Source: Cupriavidus gilardii
Lineage (GTDB): Bacteria > Pseudomonadota > Gammaproteobacteria > Burkholderiales > Burkholderiaceae
NCBI RefSeq assembly: GCF_008801915.1
Contig: NZ_VZOV01000007.1
Span: forward strand, 1-64,000
DNA: 64,000 bases
Direction: 5' to 3'
This document shows, in pieces, positions 8,821-17,405 of this stretch. The stretch's first letter is position 1. Each line of letters begins with the position of its first letter. A program made the translations under genes and the position numbers. The notes below the pieces were generated by a model. It was not told where the DNA came from. It was given only the letters and a program-made list of their open reading frames with translations, and ran no database searches.

Positions 8821-9609
8821 TCAGGTCAAAAAGTCACCGATCTCCGCCACAAACGCGTCGTGCCTCTCCACATTCGACATATGCACCGCCGGCAGCAGCG
8901 CCAGCTTCGCGCCCGGAAACGCCGCTGCGATTTCCTCGCTGTGCTCGGCCCGCGTCACCGTATCGAACTTGCCGCCGAGCACCAGCGTCGGCCGTGAAAT
9001 CAGCGTAATCGTGCGTCGCAGGTCCATATCGCGTACCGCGGCCAGCGCGCCGGCGATGCCGCGTGGGTCCGTTTCGAGCAGGACCTTGCGGAACGGCTCA
9101 AGCTCCGGACCGTTCTTCTCGCGCATTTCGGCGGGAAACCAGTTCCCTAGAAACGCGTCGGCGGTCTCGTTCGGCGCCGCGGTCAGGATCGTTTGAATGC
9201 GCGGCTCCCAATCCGCCGCCGGGCCGAGGTAGGCGGCGGTATGCGCGAGCACGAGGCGGTCGATTCGTTCGGGAGCATGGATGGCGAGCCATTGCGCGAC
9301 CATGCCGCCCAGCGACAGGCCGAGGAAGTGGACGCGCTCGAGCGCCAGCGCATCCAGCAGTTCGACCGCGTCGCGTCCCAGCCGGTCCAGCGAATAGGCG
9401 CCGGCCGGTACGTCGGAGGCACCGTGGCCGCGCATGTCGTAGCGCAGCACGCGGAAACGCTGCAGCAATGGCGGCATCACGCCGTCCCACATCGACATAT
9501 CGGTCGCGATCGAATTGGACAGCATCAGCACGGGGCGGCCGGCCTCGCCTTCGAGTCGGTAGGCAATCCGCTGGGCATCGCTGGTGGTGAAGGTCGACAA
9601 CGCTGGCAT
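8821..9609 (-). CDS. Alpha/beta hydrolase, 3-oxoadipate enol-lactonase-like
   Basis: This 262-residue hydrolase has the PcaD-like start (LMLSNSIATDMSMWDGVMPP), the nucleophile elbow GLSLGG (Ser99), an acid at LGGKFDTVT and the histidine in LLPAVHMSNVE near the C-terminus. Enol-lactonases hydrolyse 3-oxoadipate enol-lactone in the beta-ketoadipate pathway. No other pca gene is close, so another lactone or ester is possible. The start at 9609 has AGGAGA 6 bases upstream. It is divergent from a LysR regulator across a 135-base gap with a dyad, so the regulator probably controls it. Confidence 0.82.
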   Translation of the reverse strand: MPALSTFTTSDAQRIAYRLEGEAGRPVLMLSNSIATDMSMWDGVMPPLLQRFRVLRYDMRGHGASDVPAGAYSLDRLGRDAVELLDALALERVHFLGLSLGGMVAQWLAIHAPERIDRLVLAHTAAYLGPAADWEPRIQTILTAAPNETADAFLGNWFPAEMREKNGPELEPFRKVLLETDPRGIAGALAAVRDMDLRRTITLISRPTLVLGGKFDTVTRAEHSEEIAAAFPGAKLALLPAVHMSNVERHDAFVAEIGDFLT

Positions 9610-9698
9610 CTCGGTTCTCCTGGAAGGTTGAAGACGGCCCGTCGCCGATCTGGCGGCCGAGGCCCATCACGGAAGCCATCGTAGTCATGCAGCGATTC

Positions 9699-9720
9699 TG
9701 AGAAAATTACAAAGTTCTCA
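9699..9720 (+). promoter_or_regulatory. Dyad in the LysR/hydrolase divergent promoter region
   Basis: TGAGAA (9699-9704), ten bases, TTCTCA (9715-9720): a perfect 6-10-6 inverted repeat in an AT-rich patch 24 bases before the LysR start. Its position and form fit a LysR-type operator used for autoregulation and divergent activation. Confidence 0.4.
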
Positions 9721-9744
9721 CACTCTCTGTCAGGAACGCGAACA

Positions 9745-10668
9745 ATGTCCCGCTTCACGTTGCAAGACCTGCAGTGCTTCGACGCCGTCGTCCGCGAGGG
9801 AGGCTTCCAGGCGGCCGCGGCGGTTCTGCATCGAACGCATCCTGCGGTGTTCGCGGCGGTGGCCAGACTGGAGCGGCAACTCGGCCTGGCGCTGCTGGAT
9901 CGCAGCGGGTACCGGGTCACCCCGACGGAGGCGGGTCGCGCCTTCCATCGGCAGGCTCAGTCGCTGTTGCGCGAGCTGCAGGCGCTGCAGCTTCACGCCG
10001 AGCAATTGGCGATGGGAGAGGAAAGCGAACTGCGCGTGGTGATCGGCGACCTGTGCCCGCCGTCGCAGACGCTGGGGTTGCTGAGCCCGTTCTTCGCCGA
10101 ACATCCGGCAACGCGGCTGGACCTGCATGTCGAGGCGGTGACCGGGCCGTGGGAGCGCCTGTTCGACGGCGAGGCCGATCTGATCGTGCATCGCGTCGAC
10201 AAGAGCGACACGCGGATCGAATGGCTGGATCTATGCAGGATCGAGCTGATCCCGGTGGCGGCACCGGGCTTTCTGCCATTCGCCGTCTCGCGTGCAATCC
10301 GCCCGGAGCAATTGCGCGCGCTGACGCAGTGCGTGATCCGCGACAGCGCGCGGCGCCCCGCGGATCAGGAGCATTTCGTGATCGCGGGCGCGCCGCAATG
10401 CACGGTGCCCGATCCGATGATGAAGAAGGAGATCATCGTGCAGGGCATGGCGTGGGGCCATCTGCCCCGCTTCCTGATCGAACGGGAATTGGCCGAAGGA
10501 AGGCTGCTGTCGATCGCTGGCCGCTATCTGCCGGGGCGCATCGAGGAGCTGGTTGCCGTCCGCCGGCGCGACCGGCCGCATGGGCCTGTCGCCAACCGGC
10601 TGTGGGAGCATCTGGCCAGGGCGGCCCCGCGATTTCGCGCGGCGCTGCGCCATGGCGGAAATCGCTGA
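9745..10668 (+). CDS. LysR-family transcriptional regulator
   Basis: This 307-residue LysR protein has an N-terminal winged helix (residues 4-62, FTLQDLQCFDAVVREGGFQA, then RLERQLGLALLDRSG and VTPTEAGRAF) and a periplasmic-binding-like effector domain from about residue 90 (LRVVIGDLCPPSQTLGLL). It is transcribed away from the enol-lactonase-like hydrolase. The usual LysR arrangement predicts that it regulates that gene in response to a pathway metabolite. It ends 20 bases before the convergent deacetylase operon. The effector is unknown. Confidence 0.9.
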   Translation: MSRFTLQDLQCFDAVVREGGFQAAAAVLHRTHPAVFAAVARLERQLGLALLDRSGYRVTPTEAGRAFHRQAQSLLRELQALQLHAEQLAMGEESELRVVIGDLCPPSQTLGLLSPFFAEHPATRLDLHVEAVTGPWERLFDGEADLIVHRVDKSDTRIEWLDLCRIELIPVAAPGFLPFAVSRAIRPEQLRALTQCVIRDSARRPADQEHFVIAGAPQCTVPDPMMKKEIIVQGMAWGHLPRFLIERELAEGRLLSIAGRYLPGRIEELVAVRRRDRPHGPVANRLWEHLARAAPRFRAALRHGGNR

Positions 10669-10688
10669 GTACGCCAGGACATCAAGCG

Positions 10689-11639
10689 TTACACGCGCGT
10701 AGTCTCCGCATGCGCCAGCCAGTGCCGCGCGATGGCATCGCGCCGCGCTATCCACACGCCGCCTCGCGAACGCATATGTGCGAGCATTGCCTCCAGCGCC
10801 GCAATGCGGCCGGGCCGGCCCAGCATGCGCAAATGCAACCCGACGGACATCATCTTGGGGGCGTGTGCGCCCTCGCGCCAGAGCCAGTCGAACGCATCGG
10901 TGACATAGCCCGCGAAGTCGGCGGCGCGCACAAAGCGGTTGCCGTGCTGGAACTGCATGTCATTGGTGTCGAACGCATAAGGCAGCATCACATGCGGCCC
11001 GCGTGGACCAGGCAGTGTCACGGGCAGATCGTCACCATAGAAATCGCTGTCGTAGAGGAACCCGCCCTCTTCCATCAGCAGCCTGCGCGTTCTCGGCGTC
11101 GACGCGGAGCGCGTATGCCAGCCCACCGGCCGAATGCCGGTGGCCGAACGGATCGCGGCGACGGTGCGGTCGATTGCCTCGCGCTCCTGCTCGGTGGACA
11201 TTGCGACATGGCTTTCCCAGCGCCAACCGTGTGCGGCGACCTCGTGGCCACGGGCCACCGCATCGCGTGCCAATTCGGGCAGCCGCTCCACGGCGCGTCC
11301 GCAGGCGCTGACCGTGATGGCAGCGCCTGCGTCGGCCAGGCATTGCATGATGCGCCACCACCCCGCACGCGTCCCGTAGTCGAAATGGCTCTGCAGGCAA
11401 GGATCGGGACGGCCTTCGATGCGGTCGATCACCTCGTACGTCGATTCGTTGCGGGCGTCGCCTTCGGCGATCGACAGTTCGGCCCCCTCTTCGAGGTTCA
11501 GCACGAACGATACGGCCACTCTCGCCTCGCCGGGCCAGTGCGGGTGGGGCGGACGACCCGCATAACCGAGCAGGTCGCGCTGCGCGGCTGGCGCTGGTTC
11601 GTCGGGCTTCGGCGACACGGCTACGCGGTCCATCGTCAT
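10689..11639 (-). CDS. Polysaccharide-deacetylase family hydrolase, PuuE allantoinase-like
   Basis: This 316-residue protein belongs to the NodB-like carbohydrate esterase superfamily, but in the clade that includes PuuE (metal-independent allantoinase). It has YAGRPPHPHWPGEARVAVSF and the NLEEGAE segment near the N-terminus, FDYGTRAGWWRIM, HEVAAHGWRWESH, and RPVGWHTRSASTPRTRRLL. That clade cleaves cyclic amides such as allantoin rather than deacetylating sugars. The ATG at 11639 overlaps the stop of the upstream Bug gene (ATGA). With an upstream amidohydrolase in the same operon, a role in opening a hydantoin-like or related N-heterocycle is likely; the substrate is inferred. Confidence 0.78.
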   Translation of the reverse strand: MTMDRVAVSPKPDEPAPAAQRDLLGYAGRPPHPHWPGEARVAVSFVLNLEEGAELSIAEGDARNESTYEVIDRIEGRPDPCLQSHFDYGTRAGWWRIMQCLADAGAAITVSACGRAVERLPELARDAVARGHEVAAHGWRWESHVAMSTEQEREAIDRTVAAIRSATGIRPVGWHTRSASTPRTRRLLMEEGGFLYDSDFYGDDLPVTLPGPRGPHVMLPYAFDTNDMQFQHGNRFVRAADFAGYVTDAFDWLWREGAHAPKMMSVGLHLRMLGRPGRIAALEAMLAHMRSRGGVWIARRDAIARHWLAHAETTRV

Positions 11640-12634
11640 TCCGCTTGCAGCTTGCCGCTGCGCACCAGCTTTGCATATCGGTCCAGTTCGCCGCGCAGGA
11701 AGGCGGCCGCTTCCGGAGGCGACCCTGTGGCCGGCTCGGCGCCCAGGGCCTCGAAGCGGCTTCGCACGTCGGCACTCGCGAGCACGGCTGCGATATCGTG
11801 ATTGAGCTTCTGCACGATCTCGCGTGGTACGCCGGACGGCGCGATCATCATGAACCAGGGTGCGAACTGGTAAGCAGGCAGGCCGGCCTCTGCCATCGTC
11901 GGCACGTCGGGCAACAGGGGCGAGCGGCGCGGCGTGGTAACGGCAAGGGCTCGCAGTTTTCCGCTTCTGATATAGCCGACCGAAGAGACCACCGGATCGA
12001 TCATCATGTCCACCTGCCCGCCGACCAGGTCCGTCAGTGCCGGCGCGGCGCCCTTGTAGGGTATGTGCGTCAGAGCGACGTCGGCCAGGCTGGCAAACTG
12101 CGCTCCGCCAATATGGCTGGTCGATCCGCTGCCCGAAGAGGCATAGGTCATCTTGCCGCCAGCGCGTCGCGCCAGTGCGACGAGCTCCGTCACCGAGCGC
12201 GCCTGCACTGCCGGATGGACGGCCAGCACGCTGGGCAGCGTGGCGATCATTGCCACCGGCGTGAAGTCGCGCTCGGTGTCATAGCGCAACTTCTGATAGA
12301 GGCTCGGGTTGACCGCATGGCCCACGGTCACGAGCAGCAGCGTGTGCCCATCCGCCGGGACCTTGGCCACGTACTCGGTGGCGATCCGGCCGCCGGCTCC
12401 GGGCTTGTTCTCGACCAGCACCGGCTGCTTCCACGTCGCGCCGAGCTTGTCCGCGAGCACGCGGCCGAAGGTATCGGCCGCACCGCCCGGCGGGAATGGC
12501 ACCACGATGCGTACCGGCTTGTCCGGAAAGCTGGCGGCCGATGGCGCTGCCGCGGCATTGGTCGAAGCCGAGCTGACTGTCAGCAGGGCGGCGCAGGGAA
12601 GAAGGCATCGGCTCAACAAAGCGTGCAGCGTCAT
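11636..12634 (-). CDS. Periplasmic receptor (Bug/TctC family)
   Basis: This 332-residue secreted binding protein has a signal peptide (LLSRCLLPCAALLTVSSAS) and Bug motifs: KPVRIVVPFPPGGAADTFGR, ENKPGAGGRIATEYVA, LTHIPYKGAAPALTDLVGG and WFMMIAPSGVP. The start at 12634 has AAGGTG 6 bases upstream. It sits between an amidohydrolase (101 bases upstream) and a PuuE-like hydrolase (4-base overlap), so the presumed ligand is the nitrogenous compound these enzymes degrade. No TctAB membrane components are nearby. Confidence 0.9.
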   Translation of the reverse strand: MTLHALLSRCLLPCAALLTVSSASTNAAAAPSAASFPDKPVRIVVPFPPGGAADTFGRVLADKLGATWKQPVLVENKPGAGGRIATEYVAKVPADGHTLLLVTVGHAVNPSLYQKLRYDTERDFTPVAMIATLPSVLAVHPAVQARSVTELVALARRAGGKMTYASSGSGSTSHIGGAQFASLADVALTHIPYKGAAPALTDLVGGQVDMMIDPVVSSVGYIRSGKLRALAVTTPRRSPLLPDVPTMAEAGLPAYQFAPWFMMIAPSGVPREIVQKLNHDIAAVLASADVRSRFEALGAEPATGSPPEAAAFLRGELDRYAKLVRSGKLQAE

Positions 12635-12735
12635 AGGGTCACCTTTTGCTATGGGAGGAAGGAACGCCCCGGCTCGTTTGCAATCGCCGTGCCATCGATG
12701 GCTGCATCACGGCACGACGCGACAGAGCGACGGCG

Positions 12736-14112
12736 TCATGCCGCCGGTTTCCAGTATTCGCGGCCGACTCCCTGCCACAGCGCGCGACAGGCATGCTCGG
12801 CCTCGCGGCATACCTCGTCGAGATCCACGCGCGTCGGCACGCCATCGTTCACCACCACCTCGCCATCGACGACGACCATGCGGACATCCCTGCCCTGGCC
12901 GTTGTGAACCAGGTTGCCCAGGGGATTCACCAGCGGGACCAGATGCGGCCGCGCGAAGTCCAGCATCACCAGGTCCGCGCGCTTGCCCACTTCGAGGGTG
13001 CCGATGCGATCAGCGAGTCCCAGCGCACGCGCGCCACCCATGGTTGCCATCTCGAAGACATGGCGCGGCTGCCAGTCGTCATCGACGCCCCCCCGTTGCA
13101 CGCGCGCCGTGACCAGCGCCCACCGCATCAGCTCGATCATGTCCGCGTGCTGCGTATCGGTTGCCAGCGCGATATTGATGCCGGCGCGCTTGATGTCGGG
13201 CGTCGGGGCGAGGCGACCGGAGCTGGCGTTGCACTTGGGGATGTGGACCACGTGGGCGCCCGCCCGGGCAAGCCTGCCGATGTCATCTGCGGTCACATAG
13301 ATGCAATGGCCACCCATCAGGCGCGGCGTCAGCAGTCCGGTATCGTCCAATACCTCGGTCGACGTGCGGCCCGTGCGCGCCTTCACGCGCTCGACCTCCA
13401 CGATGCTCTGGCCCAGATGCATGTTGACCCGCATGTCGCGCTGCTGCGCCAGCGCGGCGAGCTCGCGCAGAAAGCCGTCGGAACAGGTGTCGACGGCGTG
13501 AGCCGCGAGCTGGACCTGCACGCGATCGTTGCCCTGCCAGCGGGCCGCCAGGTCCAGTGCCGCCTGCAGCGTGCGAGTGCCGATTGCGGCGTCGTAGTGC
13601 CAGCGGCCTTCGGCGACCTGCGCGAAGTCCACATCATGAATGCGCCAGCTCGGCGCGAGCCGCACGCCGAGTTCGGCCATGGCCTCGGTGGTCACGTCAG
13701 CGTGCACGAAGTTGTCGCCGATCAGCGTGGAACCGAACAGCATCGCTTCGAGCGCGCCGAGCCGCGCCAGCGCCCGGGCCTGCTCGGGATTGACCTGCGT
13801 GCCCTTCGGAATCCCGGGCGTATAGGACGGCGCGAAGCCCGCGTCGGCGGCCACGCCGCGCACCATCGACAGGATCGCGTGCGTATGGACGTTAACGAGC
13901 CCGGGAATCAACACCGTGCCGGAAGCGTCGACGACGCGCCGGACTTGGGCGCCCTCCGGCAGCGTCTTGCCGATATAGGCGATCGCGCCATCACGGACGG
14001 CAAGCGCCATGTCGCGCTGCGCGACGTCGGTACCGGCCGCGGTACCGAGCAACGTGGCACCGGTGAATGCAAGGTCGAACACGGGCGGCGGCTGCAGGAA
14101 TTCGGTGGTCAT
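12736..14112 (-). CDS. Amidohydrolase, TRZ/ATZ (chlorohydrolase/deaminase) family
   Basis: This 458-residue metal-dependent hydrolase is of the guanine/cytosine deaminase and TrzN/AtzA group. The first metal motif is PGLVNVHTHAILSMVRG (about residues 70-86), a later metal histidine lies in MGGHCIYVTADDI, and the aspartate in LATDTQHADM. The C-terminal EVGKRADLVMLD strand is typical. These enzymes deaminate or dechlorinate purines, pyrimidines or s-triazines, or hydrolyse related N-heterocycles. It is the first gene of a three-gene operon with a Bug receptor and a PuuE-like ring-opening hydrolase, divergent from a GntR regulator. The substrate is not determinable from sequence. Confidence 0.85.
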   Translation of the reverse strand: MTTEFLQPPPVFDLAFTGATLLGTAAGTDVAQRDMALAVRDGAIAYIGKTLPEGAQVRRVVDASGTVLIPGLVNVHTHAILSMVRGVAADAGFAPSYTPGIPKGTQVNPEQARALARLGALEAMLFGSTLIGDNFVHADVTTEAMAELGVRLAPSWRIHDVDFAQVAEGRWHYDAAIGTRTLQAALDLAARWQGNDRVQVQLAAHAVDTCSDGFLRELAALAQQRDMRVNMHLGQSIVEVERVKARTGRTSTEVLDDTGLLTPRLMGGHCIYVTADDIGRLARAGAHVVHIPKCNASSGRLAPTPDIKRAGINIALATDTQHADMIELMRWALVTARVQRGGVDDDWQPRHVFEMATMGGARALGLADRIGTLEVGKRADLVMLDFARPHLVPLVNPLGNLVHNGQGRDVRMVVVDGEVVVNDGVPTRVDLDEVCREAEHACRALWQGVGREYWKPAA

Positions 14113-14191
14113 GGATGAGTCTCGCTTCGAAGAAATCGCGGTCGATTCTGGTGCCGGCGCTTATGGATGGTGCGCCGCATGCACCATTACC

Positions 14192-14223
14192 GATCAACAA
14201 TTTGTTGGTCGTTTGGTTAACCA
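14192..14223 (+). promoter_or_regulatory. Double palindrome, likely GntR operator
   Basis: GATCAACAA (14192-14200), T, TTGTTGGTC (14202-14210) is a 9-1-9 inverted repeat with one mismatch and a perfect core CAACAA-T-TTGTTG. Three bases later comes the perfect palindrome TGGTTAACCA (14214-14223). Both lie in an AT-rich stretch midway between the divergent amidohydrolase and GntR genes, the expected place for an FCD-type GntR operator. Confidence 0.6.
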
Positions 14224-14303
14224 TTCTGGTTGACGATAATGCGGAACGCAAGAATAATTCGGCCATCGGCCCGCAACGCCGGCCGCCCACGCACGTCCCA
14301 CCG

Positions 14304-15008
14304 ATGAGTACCGACCCTTCGCCCGACATCGAGCAACGCCTCTACCAATCGATTGCCAGTGCATTGATGGCGGGCAAGCTGCGCCCCGGCATGCCGTTGC
14401 GGGAGCGCAATCTGGCGGAGCTGTTCGGTACCACGCGCGGCGCGGTCCGAAAAGTGCTGGCCCGGCTGGGACAGGAAGGCAAGCTGGAACTGCTGCAGAA
14501 TCGGGGGGCCTTCGTGCCGCAGCCGTCGCCGGAAGACGTGGCGGACATCTATGGCGCGCGTGCCATCGTCGAGGCCGGGCTCGTTGCTGCGCTGGCCATG
14601 CGCCTGACCCAGCGCGGTGGCCGTGGTGCCTTGGCCCGGCTCAAGTCCCATGTCGAGGCCGAAGAGGCGGCGAGCCTGGCGCAGGACCGTGAAACGTCGG
14701 TGCGCCTGGCCGGCGAGTTTCACCTGAAACTCGCCGAACTGGTGGGCAACGATTCGCTGCTTCGCTATCTCGAGCAGTTGATCGCTCGCACACAGTTGTT
14801 CGTCGCGCTGTACGAAGCGCGCGACGAGAGCCACTGCGCGCCGGACGAGCACCGCCGCATCGTCGCCGCGCTCGACAAGGGCGACGTGGCCGCGGCCATC
14901 GCGACGATGAGCAGTCATCTGGCCGACGTCCAGGCGCGCGTGCTGGCCCATATGGCACCGACGGCCGACATCGATCTCGCCGAGGTGCTCGGCGCCCCGC
15001 TGGGCTGA
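14304..15008 (+). CDS. GntR-family regulator (FadR/FCD type)
   Basis: This 234-residue regulator has a GntR winged helix at residues 9-75 (ERNLAELFGTTRGAVRKVLA, then LQNRGAFVPQPS). An all-helical FCD ligand-binding domain follows, with metal-type residues in AGEFHLKLAELVGN and DEHRRIVAALDKGD. The ATG at 14304 was preferred because upstream in-frame sequence runs through the operator-like palindromes; no strong ribosome site is visible. It is divergent from the amidohydrolase operon and 2 bases before the racemase-like gene. Either unit could be its target, and the palindromes favour the amidohydrolase operon and itself. Confidence 0.85.
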   Translation: MSTDPSPDIEQRLYQSIASALMAGKLRPGMPLRERNLAELFGTTRGAVRKVLARLGQEGKLELLQNRGAFVPQPSPEDVADIYGARAIVEAGLVAALAMRLTQRGGRGALARLKSHVEAEEAASLAQDRETSVRLAGEFHLKLAELVGNDSLLRYLEQLIARTQLFVALYEARDESHCAPDEHRRIVAALDKGDVAAAIATMSSHLADVQARVLAHMAPTADIDLAEVLGAPLG

Positions 15009-15010
15009 TC

Positions 15011-15679
15011 GTGCGCTTCGTTCTGCTCAATCCCAATGCCAGCGTCGAGATGACCGCGCGCATGTGCGCGGTGGCACGCGAGGCGGTGGGCCCGGGTCAC
15101 GCGCTGGATGGGTACCACAATCCCGACGGCCCGGCGGCCATCCGTTCCGCGGCCGACAACGCGCTTGCGGTGCCCGGCCTTCTCGCCCTCGGGGCGAGAC
15201 ATCTGCACCGGTGCGACGCGGCAATCCTGGGAGTGTCGATGGACACCGCGCTGAACGAACTGCGCCGGCAGACGACGATACCTGTCGCCGGTGTCACCGA
15301 ATCGGCCATGTTGCTCGGCTCTCAGCTCGGAGCGCCCGTCGGGCTGATCACGGTCGGTTCCGACCTCGCGGCGCTTTATCGCAACCTCGTGCGGCAGTAC
15401 GGGCTCGGCGGCCGCCTGGCCGGCGTCATCGGCATCGAAGCGCCAGGGGCCTACGGCGGTGCCACCGACGCCACCGTGGCCGACAAGCTGCGCGATGCGG
15501 TGCGCACCTTGCATCGCGCCCATGGCGCACGCGTGGTGGTCACCGTGGCCGCCGCGCTGTGCGGCTATGTGAACCTGCGCGATACCGACGTGCCGCTCTA
15601 CGACGGTATCGCGTGTGCTGCCTTGCAGGCATTGGCGCTCGCGCGGCTCCGTCAGGCCTCTCTTTCCTCGGCCGGTTGA
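15011..15679 (+). CDS. Asp/Glu/hydantoin racemase family protein
   Basis: This 222-residue protein starts with GTG at 15011, giving the family N-terminus MRFVLLNPNASVEM. The fold-defining segments TTIPVAGVTESAM and PVGLITVGSDLAALY are present. Hydantoin racemases use two cysteines. The first, normally in an ACFGDPG-type loop, is absent here (ILGVSMDTAL, residues 72-81), while Cys184 (AALCGY) may stand near the second. The enzyme may therefore be a different isomerase or decarboxylase, or inactive. It follows the GntR gene by 2 bases and precedes the MHS transporter by 338 bases. Confidence 0.75.
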   Translation: MRFVLLNPNASVEMTARMCAVAREAVGPGHALDGYHNPDGPAAIRSAADNALAVPGLLALGARHLHRCDAAILGVSMDTALNELRRQTTIPVAGVTESAMLLGSQLGAPVGLITVGSDLAALYRNLVRQYGLGGRLAGVIGIEAPGAYGGATDATVADKLRDAVRTLHRAHGARVVVTVAAALCGYVNLRDTDVPLYDGIACAALQALALARLRQASLSSAG

Positions 15680-16017
15680 CCCCTCGTTTTCCCTAGCCGG
15701 CCGTCCGTCGACGGCAGCCCTCGCGCCCGCACGCTGCGCTGCGCCTATTGTCCGCCGTACCCCGTAAGCCCTTGCCCATGCTGGCCCGCACGCCCTCAGC
15801 GAGGCACGGAATCGGTGCATCGCACCAATATCCGGCATGCATATGCACCACATTCGACAAACAATTTTCGCCTTGATTGTATGGCGGTTATTGGACTACT
15901 GTACGGGACAGTGAGACGCCATGCGAGGGCCGTGCCGACGGCACGGATGCGGCAGTCCCACCCACTACGCCAACTTGCCAACCGCCGACAGGCGGCCCCT
16001 CCGGAGGAGAACGCATC
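15680..16017 (+). other. Intergenic promoter region of the hydantoinase operon
   Basis: This 338-base spacer has no gene. A candidate sigma-70 promoter is TTGATT at 15873-15878 and TACTGT at 15897-15902 (18-base spacer). The sequences ATTGTATGGCGGT (15876-15888) and CTACTGTACGG (15896-15906) overlap it. Close copies occur in front of the GntR gene at 21.9 kb, so they look like operators. The rest is unremarkable GC-rich spacer. Confidence 0.5.
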
Positions 16018-17358
16018 ATGCAAGCAGTCAGTGTCGACGCAACCGCGCGTACCGCACAGGACCGTCCCCAATCGGTCGCGCGGGTCGCGGGTGCCAGCGT
16101 GGCGGGGACCACGCTGGAGTTCTACGACCACTTCATCTATGGATCGGCCGCCGCGCTGGTCTTTCCGAAACTGTTCTTCCCGCAGAGCGATCCGCTGACG
16201 GCGACGTTGCTGTCCTTCGCCAGCTACGGCGTCGCGTTTGTCGCGCGGCCTCTGGGCGCGGCGATCTTCGGCCACTTCGGCGACAAGTTCGGCCGCAAGT
16301 CGGTGCTGATCGTCACGCTGCTGATGATGGGCCTGGCGACCTTCGGCATCGGGCTGCTGCCGACCTACGGCAGCGTCGGCATGCTGGCGCCGTTGCTGCT
16401 GGTGCTGCTGCGCGTGATCCAGGGTCTTGCACTGGGCGGGGAGTGGGGCGGTGCCGCGATCATGGTCAACGAACTCGATCCCGAAGGCCGGCGCCGCGGA
16501 CTGCTGGGCAGCCTGGTGCAGCTGGCAGCGCCGATCGGGCTGCTGCTCGCCAACGGTGTCTTCGCGCTGGTGACGTGGATGGTGTCGGAGGAAGCGTTCC
16601 TGAGCTGGGGATGGCGTGTGCCCTTCCTGCTCAGCGCACTGCTGGTCGGTGTCGGCATGTACATCCGCGCCAATGTGCGCGAGTCGGCGGTGTTCGAGAA
16701 GGCCGAGGCCCAGCATGCCGAAGCGCGCGCGCCGATCGCCGAGGTGCTGCGCCACTACAAGAAGCAGCTGCTGATTGCCTTCGGCGCGCGTCTGGGCGGC
16801 GATATCGCCTTCTACGTCTTCACGCTGTTCCTGCTGTACTACGTGCCGACCAAGCTCGGGCTGCCCAAGAGCATCGCGCTCAATGCCGTGTTGCTCGGGG
16901 CCGTCGCGCAGATCCTGTTCATTCCCGTGGCCGGCGTGCTGGCCGACCGCATCGGCCGCCGCCCGGTGCTGATGATCGGGGGCATCGGCGGCGCGCTGTG
17001 GGCGTTCGGCTTCTTCGCGCTGGTGCATACGCTGAGCCCGGCGCTGATCATGCTGGCTTCGTTCATCGGCATGGTGCTGGTGTCCTTCATGTTCTCGCCA
17101 CTCGCTTCCTTCCTGCCGGAGCTGTTCGCCACGCAGGTGCGCGTCACCGGCGCCTCGCTGGGCTTCCAGTTCGCCGGCGTGTTCGGCGGCGCGCTGGCCC
17201 CGTTGATCGCGGTCGGCCTGCTGGACCGCTTCGGCAGCAGCACGCCGGTCGCCATCTACCTGGCCGTGGTCTGCGTGCTGATTGCGGTCGCCGCCGGCGT
17301 CGCACGCGAAACGGCAAGGGCGCGCCTGTCCGACCTCGGCAATGAGGCCGCGCGCTGA
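16018..17358 (+). CDS. MFS transporter, metabolite:H+ symporter (MHS) family
   Basis: This 446-residue protein has about 12 membrane helices. MHS hallmarks are GTTLEFYDHFIYG at helix 1, the loop 2-3 motif GHFGDKFGRKSVL, and RVIQGLALGGEWGGA in helix 4; a second MFS-type motif ADRIGRRPVL follows in the C-half. GGAGGAGA 8 bases before the ATG at 16018 fixes the start. MHS carriers import organic acids, betaines and related compounds with protons. It is followed by hydantoinase and amidase genes, so it probably imports a cyclic ureide or dihydropyrimidine-type substrate. Confidence 0.9.
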   Translation: MQAVSVDATARTAQDRPQSVARVAGASVAGTTLEFYDHFIYGSAAALVFPKLFFPQSDPLTATLLSFASYGVAFVARPLGAAIFGHFGDKFGRKSVLIVTLLMMGLATFGIGLLPTYGSVGMLAPLLLVLLRVIQGLALGGEWGGAAIMVNELDPEGRRRGLLGSLVQLAAPIGLLLANGVFALVTWMVSEEAFLSWGWRVPFLLSALLVGVGMYIRANVRESAVFEKAEAQHAEARAPIAEVLRHYKKQLLIAFGARLGGDIAFYVFTLFLLYYVPTKLGLPKSIALNAVLLGAVAQILFIPVAGVLADRIGRRPVLMIGGIGGALWAFGFFALVHTLSPALIMLASFIGMVLVSFMFSPLASFLPELFATQVRVTGASLGFQFAGVFGGALAPLIAVGLLDRFGSSTPVAIYLAVVCVLIAVAAGVARETARARLSDLGNEAAR

Positions 17359-17405
17359 ACGCGCGGGGCGACCCGGACCAGAACAACAACCGTCATGAGA
17401 TTCCT

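Noticed and set aside
8660..9196. Plus-strand frame crossing the terminator-hydrolase spacer
   Set aside because: Mostly antisense to the alpha/beta hydrolase, with no family features and no ribosome site.
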